Both the position numbers and the translations under genes were made by a program. Below, piece after piece: positions 37,951 through 47,577 of a DNA stretch of 64,000 nucleotides. Positions within the stretch are counted from its first letter, which is position 1, and the number at the start of each line of letters is the position of its first letter. Source of the DNA: Chersky-840 sp963794615 (GTDB lineage: Bacteria > Actinomycetota > Acidimicrobiia > Acidimicrobiales > UBA8190); the NCBI GenBank assembly GCA_963794615.1, contig CAWCEP010000005.1, forward strand, positions 620,001 through 684,000, written 5' to 3'. Below the pieces are notes generated by a model, which searched no databases, was not told the origin of the DNA, and was given only the letters and a program-made list of their open reading frames with translations.

Positions 37951-37956
37951 TAGCGT
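37951..37956 (+). promoter_or_regulatory. -10 element (TAGCGT) for xerC
   Basis: TAGCGT ends 6 bases before the ATG at 37963. This predicts a leaderless mRNA. Confidence 0.55.
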
Positions 37957-37962
37957 TGGACC

Positions 37963-38880
37963 ATGGCCTGGGACCCCGAGGCGTTCTCCCGGTCCCTGGC
38001 CGGTCAGTCCCCGGCCACTCGACGCGCCTACGTCGGTGACCTCGACGCCTTTGCCGTCTGGGCCGAACGTGCGCAGATCGACGGCCCCGCCGGCGTGGAC
38101 CGCATCCTGCTCCGGCGGTACCTGGCCTTCCTCACCACGCGTCGCTACGCCCGAGCCACCGTGGCGCGCAAGGCCGCCGCCCTGCGCTGCTACTTCGCGT
38201 GGCAGCGACGCCGTGGCGTCCTCGACGTCGACCCTGCCCGGCGCCTGGCTTCGCCCGGCGGAGGGTCGCGCCTGCCCCGGGTGCTCGACCGCGGCGAGCT
38301 CGAGGACATGCTCGACGGGGCGGGCCTCGTCCCCGCCGCCCCGGGATCGGGCGCGACACCGGGGACGGTGCCGACCCGGGACGCGGCGCTCACGGCACGC
38401 GACGACGCCCTGCTCGAGCTTCTGTACGGGTGCGGACTGCGCGTCGCCGAGCTGTGCGGCCTCGACATCGGGGACATCGACATGCGGGCGAGCATGATCA
38501 CCGTCATGGGAAAGGGGAGTCGCCAGAGGCGGGTCCCCATGCACGACCGGTGCGCCGAAGCCCTCGAGGTGTGGCTGTCTTCGAGTCGCCAGGTGCTCGT
38601 GACCGAGGTGTCGCCTCCGCACGCCGCCTTCTTGAACCGCCGTGGGGCGCGCCTGGGCACTCGCGACGTGCGGCGAGTGGTTGATCGCCGCTCATCGGTT
38701 CCCACCCACCCGCACGCCCTGCGCCACAGTTTCGCCACCCATCTCCTCGACGGGGGTGCTGACCTGCGAGTCGTCCAGGAACTCCTGGGTCACGCCAGTC
38801 TGCAGACCACGCAGGTCTACACTCATGTCAGCAAGGACCGGTTGCTCTCGGTGTACGGGGCGACCCATCCCCGAGCGTAG
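37963..38880 (+). CDS. xerC: tyrosine site-specific recombinase XerC
   Basis: A 305-residue tyrosine recombinase resolving chromosome dimers at dif. The N-terminal SAM-like core-binding domain is followed by the catalytic domain: first Arg in YGCGLRVAELCGL, Lys in VMGKGSRQRRVP, H-x-x-R in HPHALRHSFATHLLDGGADLRVVQELLGHASL, and Tyr in TTQVYTHVSKDRL. It lies before the sigma factor and rpsB, the conserved actinobacterial position, so it is housekeeping rather than a mobile-element integrase. Confidence 0.92.
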   Translation: MAWDPEAFSRSLAGQSPATRRAYVGDLDAFAVWAERAQIDGPAGVDRILLRRYLAFLTTRRYARATVARKAAALRCYFAWQRRRGVLDVDPARRLASPGGGSRLPRVLDRGELEDMLDGAGLVPAAPGSGATPGTVPTRDAALTARDDALLELLYGCGLRVAELCGLDIGDIDMRASMITVMGKGSRQRRVPMHDRCAEALEVWLSSSRQVLVTEVSPPHAAFLNRRGARLGTRDVRRVVDRRSSVPTHPHALRHSFATHLLDGGADLRVVQELLGHASLQTTQVYTHVSKDRLLSVYGATHPRA

Positions 38881-38888
38881 GGGGAGGC

Positions 38889-39740
38889 GTGGCGACGGAC
38901 GACGACGGCGGGACTGCACGCCTATGGGTCGAGTACAAGAAGAGTGGTGAGCGTCGTCTGCGCGACCAGCTCATCGTGTTGTACTCGCCCCTGGTGAAGT
39001 ACGTCGCGGCCCGTGTGGCGGTCGGCCTTCCTCAGCACGTCGACGGTTCTGACCTGGTCAGTTACGGCATCATCGGTCTGATCGACGCCATCGACCGGTT
39101 CAGCCCCGATCGCCAGGTGAAGTTCGAGACCTATGCCATCCCGCGTATCCGGGGGGCCATCATCGACGAGCTGCGGGCCATCGATTGGGTGCCGCGCTCG
39201 GTGAGGGCGAAGGCGCGTGCGGTGGAGCAGGCCTACGCGTCGCTCGAGGCCACGTTGCTGCGCACGCCGACCGATGCCGAGGTCGCCGCCGAGCTCGACA
39301 TGTCGGAGCCCGATCTGCAGGACATCCTCCGACAGATCTCCTTCGTCGGGGTGGCCGCCCTCGACGAGGTGTTCATGGTGGGCGGTGACCGTACCGACCG
39401 CACCACGCTCGGCGACACCATCCCCGACGCCACGGCCGGCCCGGTGGCGTTGTTCGAGGACAAAGAATCCAAGGAGATCCTCGCCCAGGCGATCATGCAG
39501 CTCGGTGAGCGCGAGCGCACCGTGCTGTCGCTCTATTACTACGAGGGTCTCACGCTGGCCGAGATCGGCGAGATCCTGGGCGTGACCGAGAGCCGCGTGT
39601 GCCAGATCCACACCAAGGCCGTCTTGCAGCTGCGGGGGCGCCTCAACGACCGTTCCCCCGACGGGACCGACACCCAGCGCCGAGGCCGGCCCCCCGGGGG
39701 TCGGCGCGGTCCGCGCTCGAGCGTCGCCGCCACCGGCTGA
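38889..39740 (+). CDS. WhiG/FliA-type alternative sigma factor (sigma-28 group)
   Basis: A 283-residue sigma-70 family member of the FliA/WhiG class without region 1.1. Region 2: LVKYVAARVAVGLPQHVDGSDLVSYGIIGLIDAIDRFSPDRQVKFETYAIPRIRGAIIDELR; region 3: VPRSVRAKARAVEQAY; region 4: LGERERTVLSLYYYEGLTLAEIGEILGVTESRVCQIHTKAV. In streptomycetes the homologue WhiG controls spore formation, elsewhere FliA controls motility; the target regulon here is unknown. GTG 38889 has GGGGAGG upstream. A basic Arg/Gly tail ends the protein. Confidence 0.9.
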   Translation: MATDDDGGTARLWVEYKKSGERRLRDQLIVLYSPLVKYVAARVAVGLPQHVDGSDLVSYGIIGLIDAIDRFSPDRQVKFETYAIPRIRGAIIDELRAIDWVPRSVRAKARAVEQAYASLEATLLRTPTDAEVAAELDMSEPDLQDILRQISFVGVAALDEVFMVGGDRTDRTTLGDTIPDATAGPVALFEDKESKEILAQAIMQLGERERTVLSLYYYEGLTLAEIGEILGVTESRVCQIHTKAVLQLRGRLNDRSPDGTDTQRRGRPPGGRRGPRSSVAATG

Positions 39741-39855
39741 CCGCCGCGGCCTTCGCCCCTTCCCGCCCCGACGGGCCGGCCCGGCCACCCCACCTCGTCG
39801 CCACCGGCGCGCCACCGCGACGATACCGGAAGGCCGGATCGGGGCCGCGTCCCAT

Positions 39856-39885
39856 GTGACGGTCGCTCGGGCCGTCCGATACGAT
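39856..39885 (+). promoter_or_regulatory. rpsB promoter (GTGACG-18 bp-TACGAT)
   Basis: A GTGACG -35-like hexamer (39856-39861) and TACGAT (39880-39885) are 18 bases apart. Transcription would start near 39892, giving a leader of about 115 bases before rpsB. Leaders of this size often carry an S2 autoregulatory structure, which I could not confirm here. Confidence 0.5.
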
Positions 39886-40005
39886 GGATCCGTCCCGCCC
39901 GTCGGGTAGGACAGCAAAACCACTTTGAAGCACCCGGGCGCGTCCAACGGTCGCCCCTGCTGGGGCGCAGCGCCGGGGAAGCACAACCGATGGAGGAGGA
40001 CAGCC

Positions 40006-41046
<1,041 letters not shown>

Positions 41047-41049
41047 GCC

Positions 41050-41844
41050 ATGGCCGACTTCACCGCAAAGGACGTCCAGGCCCTGCGCCGGGCCACCGGC
41101 GCGGGCATGCTCGACTGCAAGCGCGCCCTCGAGGAGACCGGCGGCGACATCGAGAAGGCCAAGGTGTGGCTGCGAGAGCAGGGCCTGGCCGGTGCGGCCA
41201 AGCGTTCTGACCGCGAGGCGACCCAGGGGGCGGTGGCGCTGGCGGTGTCGGGTCGCAACGCGGCGATCGTCGAGCTGCGGTGCGAGACCGACTTCGTCGC
41301 CAAGGCCGAGACCTTCGTCAACCTCACCGACGAGCTCGCCCAGCTCGTGGCCGAGAAGGGAGAGCAGGCCGCGGCCGAGCGCTCCGACGACATCGACGAG
41401 TTGAAGACGACGCTCAAGGAGAACATCTCGGTGGGCCAGACGGTCCGATTCGAGATGGGTGAGGACTCCGTCGTGGGGACCTATCTCCACATGCAGTCGG
41501 GCCGAGGCGTCAATGCCGTCCTGGTCGAGATGCGCGGCAGCGGGGAGGAGCTCGCCCATGACGTCGCCGTCCACGTGGCGTTCGCCCGGCCGTTGTACCT
41601 CCGGCGCGAGGACGTGCCCCAGGCCGAGATCGACGCCGAGCGGGCCACCGTGGAGAATCTGTCCCGGAACGAGGGGAAGCCCGAGGCGGCGCTCCCGAAA
41701 ATCGTCGAGGGCCGGATGAACGGTTGGTTCAAAGAGCGCTGCCTTCTCGAGCAGTCATACGCCAAGGACGAGAAGCGGACGATCGCCGACCTCATCGGGA
41801 GCGCCGAGATCGTGCGGTTCGCCCAGGTCGTTGTCGGCGGCTGA
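41050..41844 (+). CDS. tsf: translation elongation factor Ts
   Basis: A 264-residue nucleotide-exchange factor for EF-Tu. The N-terminal UBA-like domain reads FTAKDVQALRRATGAGMLDCKRALEETGGDIEKA; the exchange core has ELRCETDFVAKAETF, which contacts EF-Tu, and ends with LLEQSYAKDEKRTIADLI. Length is between the short and long EF-Ts types. It lies 3 bases after rpsB, in the standard rpsB-tsf operon. Confidence 0.96.
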   Translation: MADFTAKDVQALRRATGAGMLDCKRALEETGGDIEKAKVWLREQGLAGAAKRSDREATQGAVALAVSGRNAAIVELRCETDFVAKAETFVNLTDELAQLVAEKGEQAAAERSDDIDELKTTLKENISVGQTVRFEMGEDSVVGTYLHMQSGRGVNAVLVEMRGSGEELAHDVAVHVAFARPLYLRREDVPQAEIDAERATVENLSRNEGKPEAALPKIVEGRMNGWFKERCLLEQSYAKDEKRTIADLIGSAEIVRFAQVVVGG

Positions 41845-41872
41845 GGTCGCCGGGACCGACGCGGTGGCGTCG

Positions 41873-42622
41873 ATGACATCCGAGGCACCGGCCCCCGAGC
41901 ACGCGCTGCGCAGACGGCGCGTGGTCCTCAAGATGTCGGGCGAGGCGCTGGCGTCGTCGGCATCGGACGAGACCATCGACGGGGGAGTGGTCGAGCACTT
42001 CGCCCGGGACATCACCGTGGCGCGTGCCGAGCTCGACCTGGAGCTCGCCATCGTCATCGGGGGCGGCAACATCTGGCGCGGCACGACCGGTGAGGCCCAG
42101 GGCCTCGATCGCACGACGTCGGACACGATGGGGATGCTCGCCACCGTCATCAACGCGCTGGCCCTCCAGGACGCCATCGAGCATCACGGCCAGCCCACTC
42201 GGGTGCTGTCGGCCATCTCGATGGCCGAGGTGGCCGAGCCCTACATCCGGCGGCGGGCCATCCGGCACCTCGAGAAGGGCCGAGTGGTCATCTTCGCGGC
42301 GGGGATGGGCAACCCGTACTTCACCACCGACACCTCGGCCGCGCTGCGGGCGGCGGAAATCGAGGCGGAGATCCTCTTGAAGGGCACCCACTCGGGAGTC
42401 GACGGGGTCTACAACGCCGATCCGAAGCTCGACCCCTCGGCCCGGCGCTATGACGAGCTCGCCTTCATGGACGTGGTGAACCAGGACCTGCGGGTCATGG
42501 ACCTCACCGCCATCACCTTTTGCAAGGACAACCGCCTCCCCGTGCTGGTTTTCGACCTCATGACCCCGGGGAACCTGCATCGTGCCCTGGCCGGCGAGGA
42601 GATCGGTACGCTGATCCGGTGA
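41873..42622 (+). CDS. pyrH: uridylate kinase
   Basis: A 249-residue amino-acid-kinase-fold UMP kinase. Motifs: RVVLKMSGEALASS, IVIGGGNIWRGTTG, DRTTSDTMGMLATVINALALQDAI, VVIFAAGMGNPYFTTDTSAALRA and LLKGTHSGVDGVYNADP. It forms hexamers and is usually regulated by GTP and UTP. ATG 41873 is chosen; a TTG at 41831 inside the tsf end would add 14 residues and cannot be ruled out, since neither has a clear ribosome site. Its stop shares a base with the frr ATG. Confidence 0.93.
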   Translation: MTSEAPAPEHALRRRRVVLKMSGEALASSASDETIDGGVVEHFARDITVARAELDLELAIVIGGGNIWRGTTGEAQGLDRTTSDTMGMLATVINALALQDAIEHHGQPTRVLSAISMAEVAEPYIRRRAIRHLEKGRVVIFAAGMGNPYFTTDTSAALRAAEIEAEILLKGTHSGVDGVYNADPKLDPSARRYDELAFMDVVNQDLRVMDLTAITFCKDNRLPVLVFDLMTPGNLHRALAGEEIGTLIR

Positions 42623-43191
42623 TGGACGACGAGCTCTCCGGGGTGGTGCTCAGCGACACCCGCGAGCGCATGGAGAAGGCGGTGGGCCACACCCAGGCCG
42701 ATTTCGGCGGCGTCCGCACCGGAAGGGCCACCTCCGGCCTCGTGGAGCATCTCCGGGTCGACGTCTACGGAGCCGAGGCCGAGCTTCGGACCATCGCCGG
42801 CCTGAGTGTCCCCGAGGCCCGCATGCTCGTGATCTCCCCCTACGACAAGTCGACGCTGGCCAGCATCGAGAAGGCCATCCAGGCCTCGGATCTGGGCATC
42901 ACCCCGTCCAACGACGGCAATGTCATCAGGCTCGGCTTCCCGCCGCTGACCGAGGAGCGGCGCAAGGAGCTCGTGAAGGTGGTACGGCACAAGGCCGAAG
43001 AGGGCCGGGTGGCAGTACGCAATCTCCGGCGGGCGGCCCGGCACGAACTCGAGGCGCTCGAGCACGACGGCGACATGTCCTCGGACGCGCTCGAGCGCGT
43101 CGAAAAGGAACTCGACAAGCTCACCCAGGAGATGGTCACCGCAATCGACAAGCTGCTGGCCCACAAAGAGCAGGAGCTTCTCGAGATCTAG
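42622..43191 (+). CDS. frr: ribosome recycling factor
   Basis: A 189-residue protein that splits post-termination ribosomes with EF-G. Typical sequence: RMEKAVGHTQADFGGVRTGRATSGLVEHLRVDVYGAE, then PSNDGNVIRLGFPPLTEERRKELVKVVRHKAEEGRVAVRNLRR, and the C-terminal three-helix-bundle end. ATG at 42622 overlaps the pyrH stop (TGATG), giving tight translational coupling in tsf-pyrH-frr. Confidence 0.95.
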   Translation: MDDELSGVVLSDTRERMEKAVGHTQADFGGVRTGRATSGLVEHLRVDVYGAEAELRTIAGLSVPEARMLVISPYDKSTLASIEKAIQASDLGITPSNDGNVIRLGFPPLTEERRKELVKVVRHKAEEGRVAVRNLRRAARHELEALEHDGDMSSDALERVEKELDKLTQEMVTAIDKLLAHKEQELLEI

Positions 43192-43232
43192 GGGTGCCGG
43201 CCCAGGGGATCCTCGGCCGGTGGGGAGGCGAC

Positions 43233-44960
43233 GTGGACGACCGAGACGAATACGAGCCGGAGGGTGAGGTTCCCATAGAGCCGATCACCGAGCGCGTCCG
43301 GATCATCGGGGCCCAGACCGCCGGCGATGTCGCCGGCCCGACCGGGCCCGACCCCGGCCCCGAGGCCGCGGTGGACGAGCGCGACATCGCTCCTCCCGGC
43401 CGCGACGTTCCCAACGCACCCACCTTCGACCTCTTCGCCGACGAGCCCGAGACCGTGACGCGGGTCGAGGGAACCGAGACCGTCACCCACCCCGAGGAGG
43501 CGGGCCGTTCGGCGCCGTCCGGCCGCAACGGTGGCGACCCTCTCGATCCGGGCGCAGACGTGCTGCAGGCTGCGGAGCCCACCACCGTCGTGCCCGACAT
43601 GCCGCACTGGACCGATCCCCCCACGGGCCAGGTTCCCGCCGTCCTCGACCGCCGCACCGAGGAGGACGGCACCGAGGCCCAATGGACCGCGGCCGGCGAC
43701 ACCGGACCAGCGTGGCGCGAACACAGCCACGAATGGGACGACAGCAGTTTCGACCCCTCCCTCCTGGCCGACGAAGAGACCCGGGTGGGCGCACTGGAGG
43801 AGACGCCGCTCGAGGAGCGCCGACCGTGGGAATTCGACGACCTCACCGCGGCGTCGGCTGACGAGGACAAGTGGGAGGCCGAACACACCGCAGCCGCCGC
43901 CGCCCCCTGGTCGGACCAAGAAGAGGATGTCGTCGTGGTGGTGACCGAGGTCGCGGTGCCGAACGCGACGGTCGGGGCCGAACCCGACACCGCCCCCGAC
44001 CCCGCCGAGCGGGGCGTGGCTTCGATCAGCTCGTCGCCGTTGCGCGCCGGGCGCGACCCGGCCGGTGCGTCGTCGGCGACTCCTCCCCGTGGCCCCGTCC
44101 CCCGCCGGATCATGGTCCCGTCCCCGTCCACCGGTGAGGGCGACGGCCGCAACCTCCCCGTCGCCATCGCCACCGGGGTCGCGTTCGTGCTCGTGGCCCT
44201 GCTGTGTCTCGAGCTCGGCACCGTCGCCACCCTCGCCCTGGCCACCGTCGTCGTGGTCCTGTCGGTGGCGGAGTGCTACGCCGCCCTGCGGCGTGGCGGC
44301 CGACGCCCCGCCACCCTTCTCGGCCTGGTCGCCACGGTGGGGGTCATGGTGGCGGCCTACACGAAGGGCCTTCCGGCGCTCCCGCTCGTCCTCGTCCTCG
44401 TGGTCATGACGTCATTGGTCTGGCATCTGGTGGGAGTCGACCGGGGTTCGACGGTCGAAGGTGTCGCCAGCACATTGCTGGGCTTCGTGTGGGTGGGCTT
44501 CCTGGGATCGTTCGCGGCCCTGCTGCTCGCGCCCGGTCTGTTCCCGCACCGCCACGGCATCGCCTTCTTCTTGGGAGCGGTGGTGGCGACGATCGGCGCC
44601 GACGTGGGCGCGCTCGCCATCGGGAGCTGGTTGGGTCGCCACTACCTGGCGCCGACGGTCAGCCCCAACAAGACGTGGGAGGGGTTGATCGGCGGTGCGG
44701 TGGTGGCCATCGCCCTTTCCGCCGCCATCACGGGTCAGGTCCACCCCTGGACGGTCCCCAAGGCTGCGCTGCTGGGTCTCGTGGTCGCCGTGGTAGCACC
44801 GCTCGGCGACCTGTGCGAGTCGCTCGTGAAGCGCGACCTGGGGGTCAAGGACATGGGGTCGATCCTGCCCGGCCACGGGGGGGTGCTCGACCGCGTGGAC
44901 GCCCTGCTCTTCGTCCTCCCGGCGACGTTCTATCTCGTCCGAGCGCTCAACCTCGGGTGA
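43233..44960 (+). CDS. cdsA: phosphatidate cytidylyltransferase with long acidic N-terminal extension
   Basis: A 575-residue protein. Residues 1 to about 300 are acidic, proline-rich and apparently disordered, with no domain I recognise. The C-terminal about 270 residues form the polytopic CdsA membrane domain, including VSPNKTWEGLIGG and the signature GDLCESLVKRDLGVKDMGSILPGHGGVLDRVDALLF that binds metal and CTP. It makes CDP-diacylglycerol for phospholipid synthesis. GTG 43233 has GGGGAGGCGAC just upstream and is preferred to GTG 43194. Confidence 0.9.
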   Translation: MDDRDEYEPEGEVPIEPITERVRIIGAQTAGDVAGPTGPDPGPEAAVDERDIAPPGRDVPNAPTFDLFADEPETVTRVEGTETVTHPEEAGRSAPSGRNGGDPLDPGADVLQAAEPTTVVPDMPHWTDPPTGQVPAVLDRRTEEDGTEAQWTAAGDTGPAWREHSHEWDDSSFDPSLLADEETRVGALEETPLEERRPWEFDDLTAASADEDKWEAEHTAAAAAPWSDQEEDVVVVVTEVAVPNATVGAEPDTAPDPAERGVASISSSPLRAGRDPAGASSATPPRGPVPRRIMVPSPSTGEGDGRNLPVAIATGVAFVLVALLCLELGTVATLALATVVVVLSVAECYAALRRGGRRPATLLGLVATVGVMVAAYTKGLPALPLVLVLVVMTSLVWHLVGVDRGSTVEGVASTLLGFVWVGFLGSFAALLLAPGLFPHRHGIAFFLGAVVATIGADVGALAIGSWLGRHYLAPTVSPNKTWEGLIGGAVVAIALSAAITGQVHPWTVPKAALLGLVVAVVAPLGDLCESLVKRDLGVKDMGSILPGHGGVLDRVDALLFVLPATFYLVRALNLG

Positions 44961-45084
44961 GGGGCGGAGGCGGATACCGAGACCGAGGGCGCCGATCTCG
45001 ACACCCCCGGGGCCGGCCCCGGACAACCCCGTACCGGCCCAGCACCGCACCTCGGGCCCGACCTTCCTCCCCGGGGGCCGGACC
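44961..45084. other. cdsA-dxr gap with ambiguous coding content
   Basis: A GTG at 44957 overlaps the cdsA stop and opens a 43-codon frame whose TGA overlaps the dxr GTG, but its codons are Arg-rich with many A-ending codons unlike local genes. The cdsA frame downstream of its stop looks more gene-like (Asp/Glu/Gly/Pro-rich), which could mean a longer dxr N terminus broken by an indel in CCCCGGGGG near 45070. I call no gene here. Confidence 0.3.
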
Positions 45085-46242
45085 GTGAAGGTCAGCCTCG
45101 TCGGGTCGACGGGATCGATCGGCACCCAGGCCGTGGAGGTGATGACGACCGAGCCCGGACGTTTCACCGCCGTCGGTCTGGCCACGTGGCGTTCGGTCGA
45201 GGTGCTCGCCGCCCAGGCCTGCGCCCTGCGACCCGAGATCGTCGCCATCGGCGACCCCGCCCTGGCCGGGGCACTGGCGGCGGCGGTCCCGAAGGGGACC
45301 GAGGTGCTCACCGGGCCCGAAGGGCTCGCCACCGTGGCTCGACTCGGTGACGTCGTACTCAACGCCGTGGTCGGGTTCGCGGGATTGCCCGTCACCCTGG
45401 CCGCCCTCGGGGCCGGCCGACGTCTGGCCCTCGCCAACAAGGAGTCGTTGATCGCCGGTGCTCCGGTTGTCGCCCGGGCCAAGGCGACTGCGGGAGCCGA
45501 GATCGTCCCCGTCGACTCCGAGCACTGCGCGCTGCACCAGTGCCTGCGGGCCGGCAGCGGCCCCGACGAGGTCGCCCGGCTCGTGCTCACCGCCAGCGGC
45601 GGGCCCTTCCGGGGGCGCACGGCAGAGGACCTGGCCGGGGTGTCCGTGTCGGAGGCGCTCGCCCATCCGACCTGGAAGATGGGTCCGAAGATCACGGTGG
45701 ACTCTTCCACCCTCATGAACAAAGGACTCGAGGTCATCGAGGCCCACGAGCTGTTCGCGGTGGATTATGACCGGATCGCGGTGATTATCCACCCCCAGTC
45801 GGTCGTACACTCGATGGTGGAGTTCATTGACGGATCGACCGTGGCCCAACTTTCCCAGCCAGACATGCGCCTACCCATCGGGTATGCGCTCGGGTATCCC
45901 GCTCGCCTCGAGCACCCCTTCGGCGCCATCGACTGGTCGTCGCTGAGCCGACTCGATTTCGAGCCTCCTGACCGCAAGGTCTTCATCTGCCTCGACCTCG
46001 CCGAAGAGGCGGGCCGGGCCGGCGGCCTCGCCCCGGCGTGGCTGAATGCCGGCAACGAGGTCGCCGTGAGCGCCTTCCTGGCCGGTCGGATCGGCTGGGG
46101 TGCGATCGCCGAGGTGGTGGCGGACACCTTGGCCTCGTTCGACGGCGCCGAGGCCACCGACGCCGAGGACGTGATCGAAGCCGACCGTCGTGCCCGTGAG
46201 TGGGCCGAGCGCGCCGTGCACCAACGAGAGCGCGCCGCGTGA
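45085..46242 (+). CDS. dxr: 1-deoxy-D-xylulose-5-phosphate reductoisomerase
   Basis: A 385-residue enzyme making MEP from DXP, the second step of the non-mevalonate isoprenoid pathway. NADPH site KVSLVGSTGSIGTQAVEV; LALANKESLIAGAPVV; metal/substrate residues in VPVDSEHCALHQCLR and LTASGGPFRGR; ITVDSSTLMNKGLEVIEAHELF and PQSVVHSMVEFIDGSTVAQLS. With ispG further down it shows that the cell uses the MEP route. The stop overlaps the rseP GTG. The start GTG 45085 lies right before the NADPH-binding strand. Confidence 0.95.
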   Translation: MKVSLVGSTGSIGTQAVEVMTTEPGRFTAVGLATWRSVEVLAAQACALRPEIVAIGDPALAGALAAAVPKGTEVLTGPEGLATVARLGDVVLNAVVGFAGLPVTLAALGAGRRLALANKESLIAGAPVVARAKATAGAEIVPVDSEHCALHQCLRAGSGPDEVARLVLTASGGPFRGRTAEDLAGVSVSEALAHPTWKMGPKITVDSSTLMNKGLEVIEAHELFAVDYDRIAVIIHPQSVVHSMVEFIDGSTVAQLSQPDMRLPIGYALGYPARLEHPFGAIDWSSLSRLDFEPPDRKVFICLDLAEEAGRAGGLAPAWLNAGNEVAVSAFLAGRIGWGAIAEVVADTLASFDGAEATDAEDVIEADRRAREWAERAVHQRERAA

Positions 46243-47516
46243 GTCAGCTCGTCACCGGTCGGGACCACGACGGGCCCGAGCCGCCCCTGCGCCGTCACAC
46301 CGGGCCCGGCCCCGAGCAGCGAGCATCGGTGGCCCGGCTCGTCGCCGTGATGGTTGCCGTCGTGTTGGCCGCGGCGGTGACGCACACCACGTCGGTCCTC
46401 ATCGTGGTCGTGGCGCTCGTCATCATGATCATGTTGCACGAGCTCGGCCACCTCGTCACCGCCAAGTTGGGCGGCATGAAGGTGACCGAGTACTTCCTCG
46501 GGTTCGGGCCCCGCCTGTGGTCGGTCCGACGGGGGGAGACCGAGTACGGCATCAAGGCCATTCCCGCCGGTGGCTACGTGAAGATCCTCGGCATGACCAA
46601 CGCCGAGGAGGTCGATCCCGCCGACGAGCCACGGACGTACCGGCAGCGCCCCTTCCACAACCGGCTCCTCGTCGCCGTGGCCGGCTCCGCCATGCACGGC
46701 GTGATGGCGTTCGTCTTGTTGTGGGGGTTGTTCGTCTTCATCGGCGCTCCCCAAGGCAATGCCGTGGCCATCAGCGGGTTCGCCCCCCTGGCCCATGGAG
46801 CCGACCCGGCCCGGTCGGCCGGGCTGCGGCCGGGGGACGTGGTGGTGCGCGTCGACGGCGCCTCGGTCCGTTCCGCCTCGGTCCTCCAGAAGGTGATCGA
46901 GCACCACGCCGGGACCCCGATCACCCTGGTCGTCTCGCGCGGTGGCGCCGATCGGACCATCGTGGTGACGCCACAAGCGGCGACGGGCGCCAAGGGCCAT
47001 ATCGGGGTCCTCATCGGTGCACCGGTCGTGCGCAGCGGACCGGTCGAATCCGTGGGCAAGGCGGGACAGCTCTTCGGCCGGGTCGTGACGGGGTCGTTCG
47101 CCGGGATCGGCCAGGTGTTCTCGGCCAGCGGGATCCAGAACTACGTCCACGACCTCACGAGCGCCAAGGCCGCGTCGCAGGCCGCCCAGACCGGCGACCG
47201 CCCCCAGTCGATCTACGGCGCCGCCCGCATCGCCGTGCAGGGGGCGCAGGCGGGAGCCACCCAGCTCATCCTGGTGCTCGTCACGATCATCATCTTCGTC
47301 GGGATCATCAACCTGTTCCCGATGCTCCCCCTCGACGGCGGCCACGTGGTCATCGCCGTGTACGAGCGCATCCGCAGCCGTCGCGGCCGGATGTACCACG
47401 CCGATGTCAACAAGCTCACCCCCGTGGTGTGGGCCTTCGTGCTGCTGCTCGGGTTCGTCGTCGTCACGTCGTTGTACCTCGACATCACGCACCCGGTGAA
47501 GAACCCCTTCCAATGA
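46239..47516 (+). CDS. rseP: M50 family site-2 zinc metalloprotease (RseP/Rip1-like)
   Basis: A 425-residue membrane protease. Zinc motif HELGH in IMIMLHELGHLVTAKLGG near residue 75 within the first catalytic membrane segment, GFGPRLWSVRRGETEYGIKAIPAGGYVKILGM, one PDZ domain (SAGLRPGDVVVRVDGASVRS), and the second catalytic motif NLFPMLPLDGGHVVI. It cuts membrane-bound anti-sigma factors or signal peptides. GTG 46239 overlaps the dxr stop (GTGA); the order dxr-rseP-ispG is standard in actinobacteria. Confidence 0.93.
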   Translation: MSQLVTGRDHDGPEPPLRRHTGPGPEQRASVARLVAVMVAVVLAAAVTHTTSVLIVVVALVIMIMLHELGHLVTAKLGGMKVTEYFLGFGPRLWSVRRGETEYGIKAIPAGGYVKILGMTNAEEVDPADEPRTYRQRPFHNRLLVAVAGSAMHGVMAFVLLWGLFVFIGAPQGNAVAISGFAPLAHGADPARSAGLRPGDVVVRVDGASVRSASVLQKVIEHHAGTPITLVVSRGGADRTIVVTPQAATGAKGHIGVLIGAPVVRSGPVESVGKAGQLFGRVVTGSFAGIGQVFSASGIQNYVHDLTSAKAASQAAQTGDRPQSIYGAARIAVQGAQAGATQLILVLVTIIIFVGIINLFPMLPLDGGHVVIAVYERIRSRRGRMYHADVNKLTPVVWAFVLLLGFVVVTSLYLDITHPVKNPFQ

Positions 47517-47577
47517 ACCCGGTCCCGCGCCGCTCCGGTCTGAGCGGCACCGTCCCCGGAACCAGGGAGATGCCCTG

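Noticed and set aside
37963..38880. Tyrosine recombinase as a marker of a mobile element
   Set aside because: It has full XerC features, sits beside sigma factor and rpsB in the standard chromosomal order, and no attachment repeats or cargo genes are present.
44957..45088. A 43-codon ORF joined by GTGA overlaps to cdsA and dxr
   Set aside because: The junctions look like those of the nadD-rsfS small ORF, but the codons are Arg-rich with many A-ending codons, unlike real genes here. The overlaps are probably coincidental.
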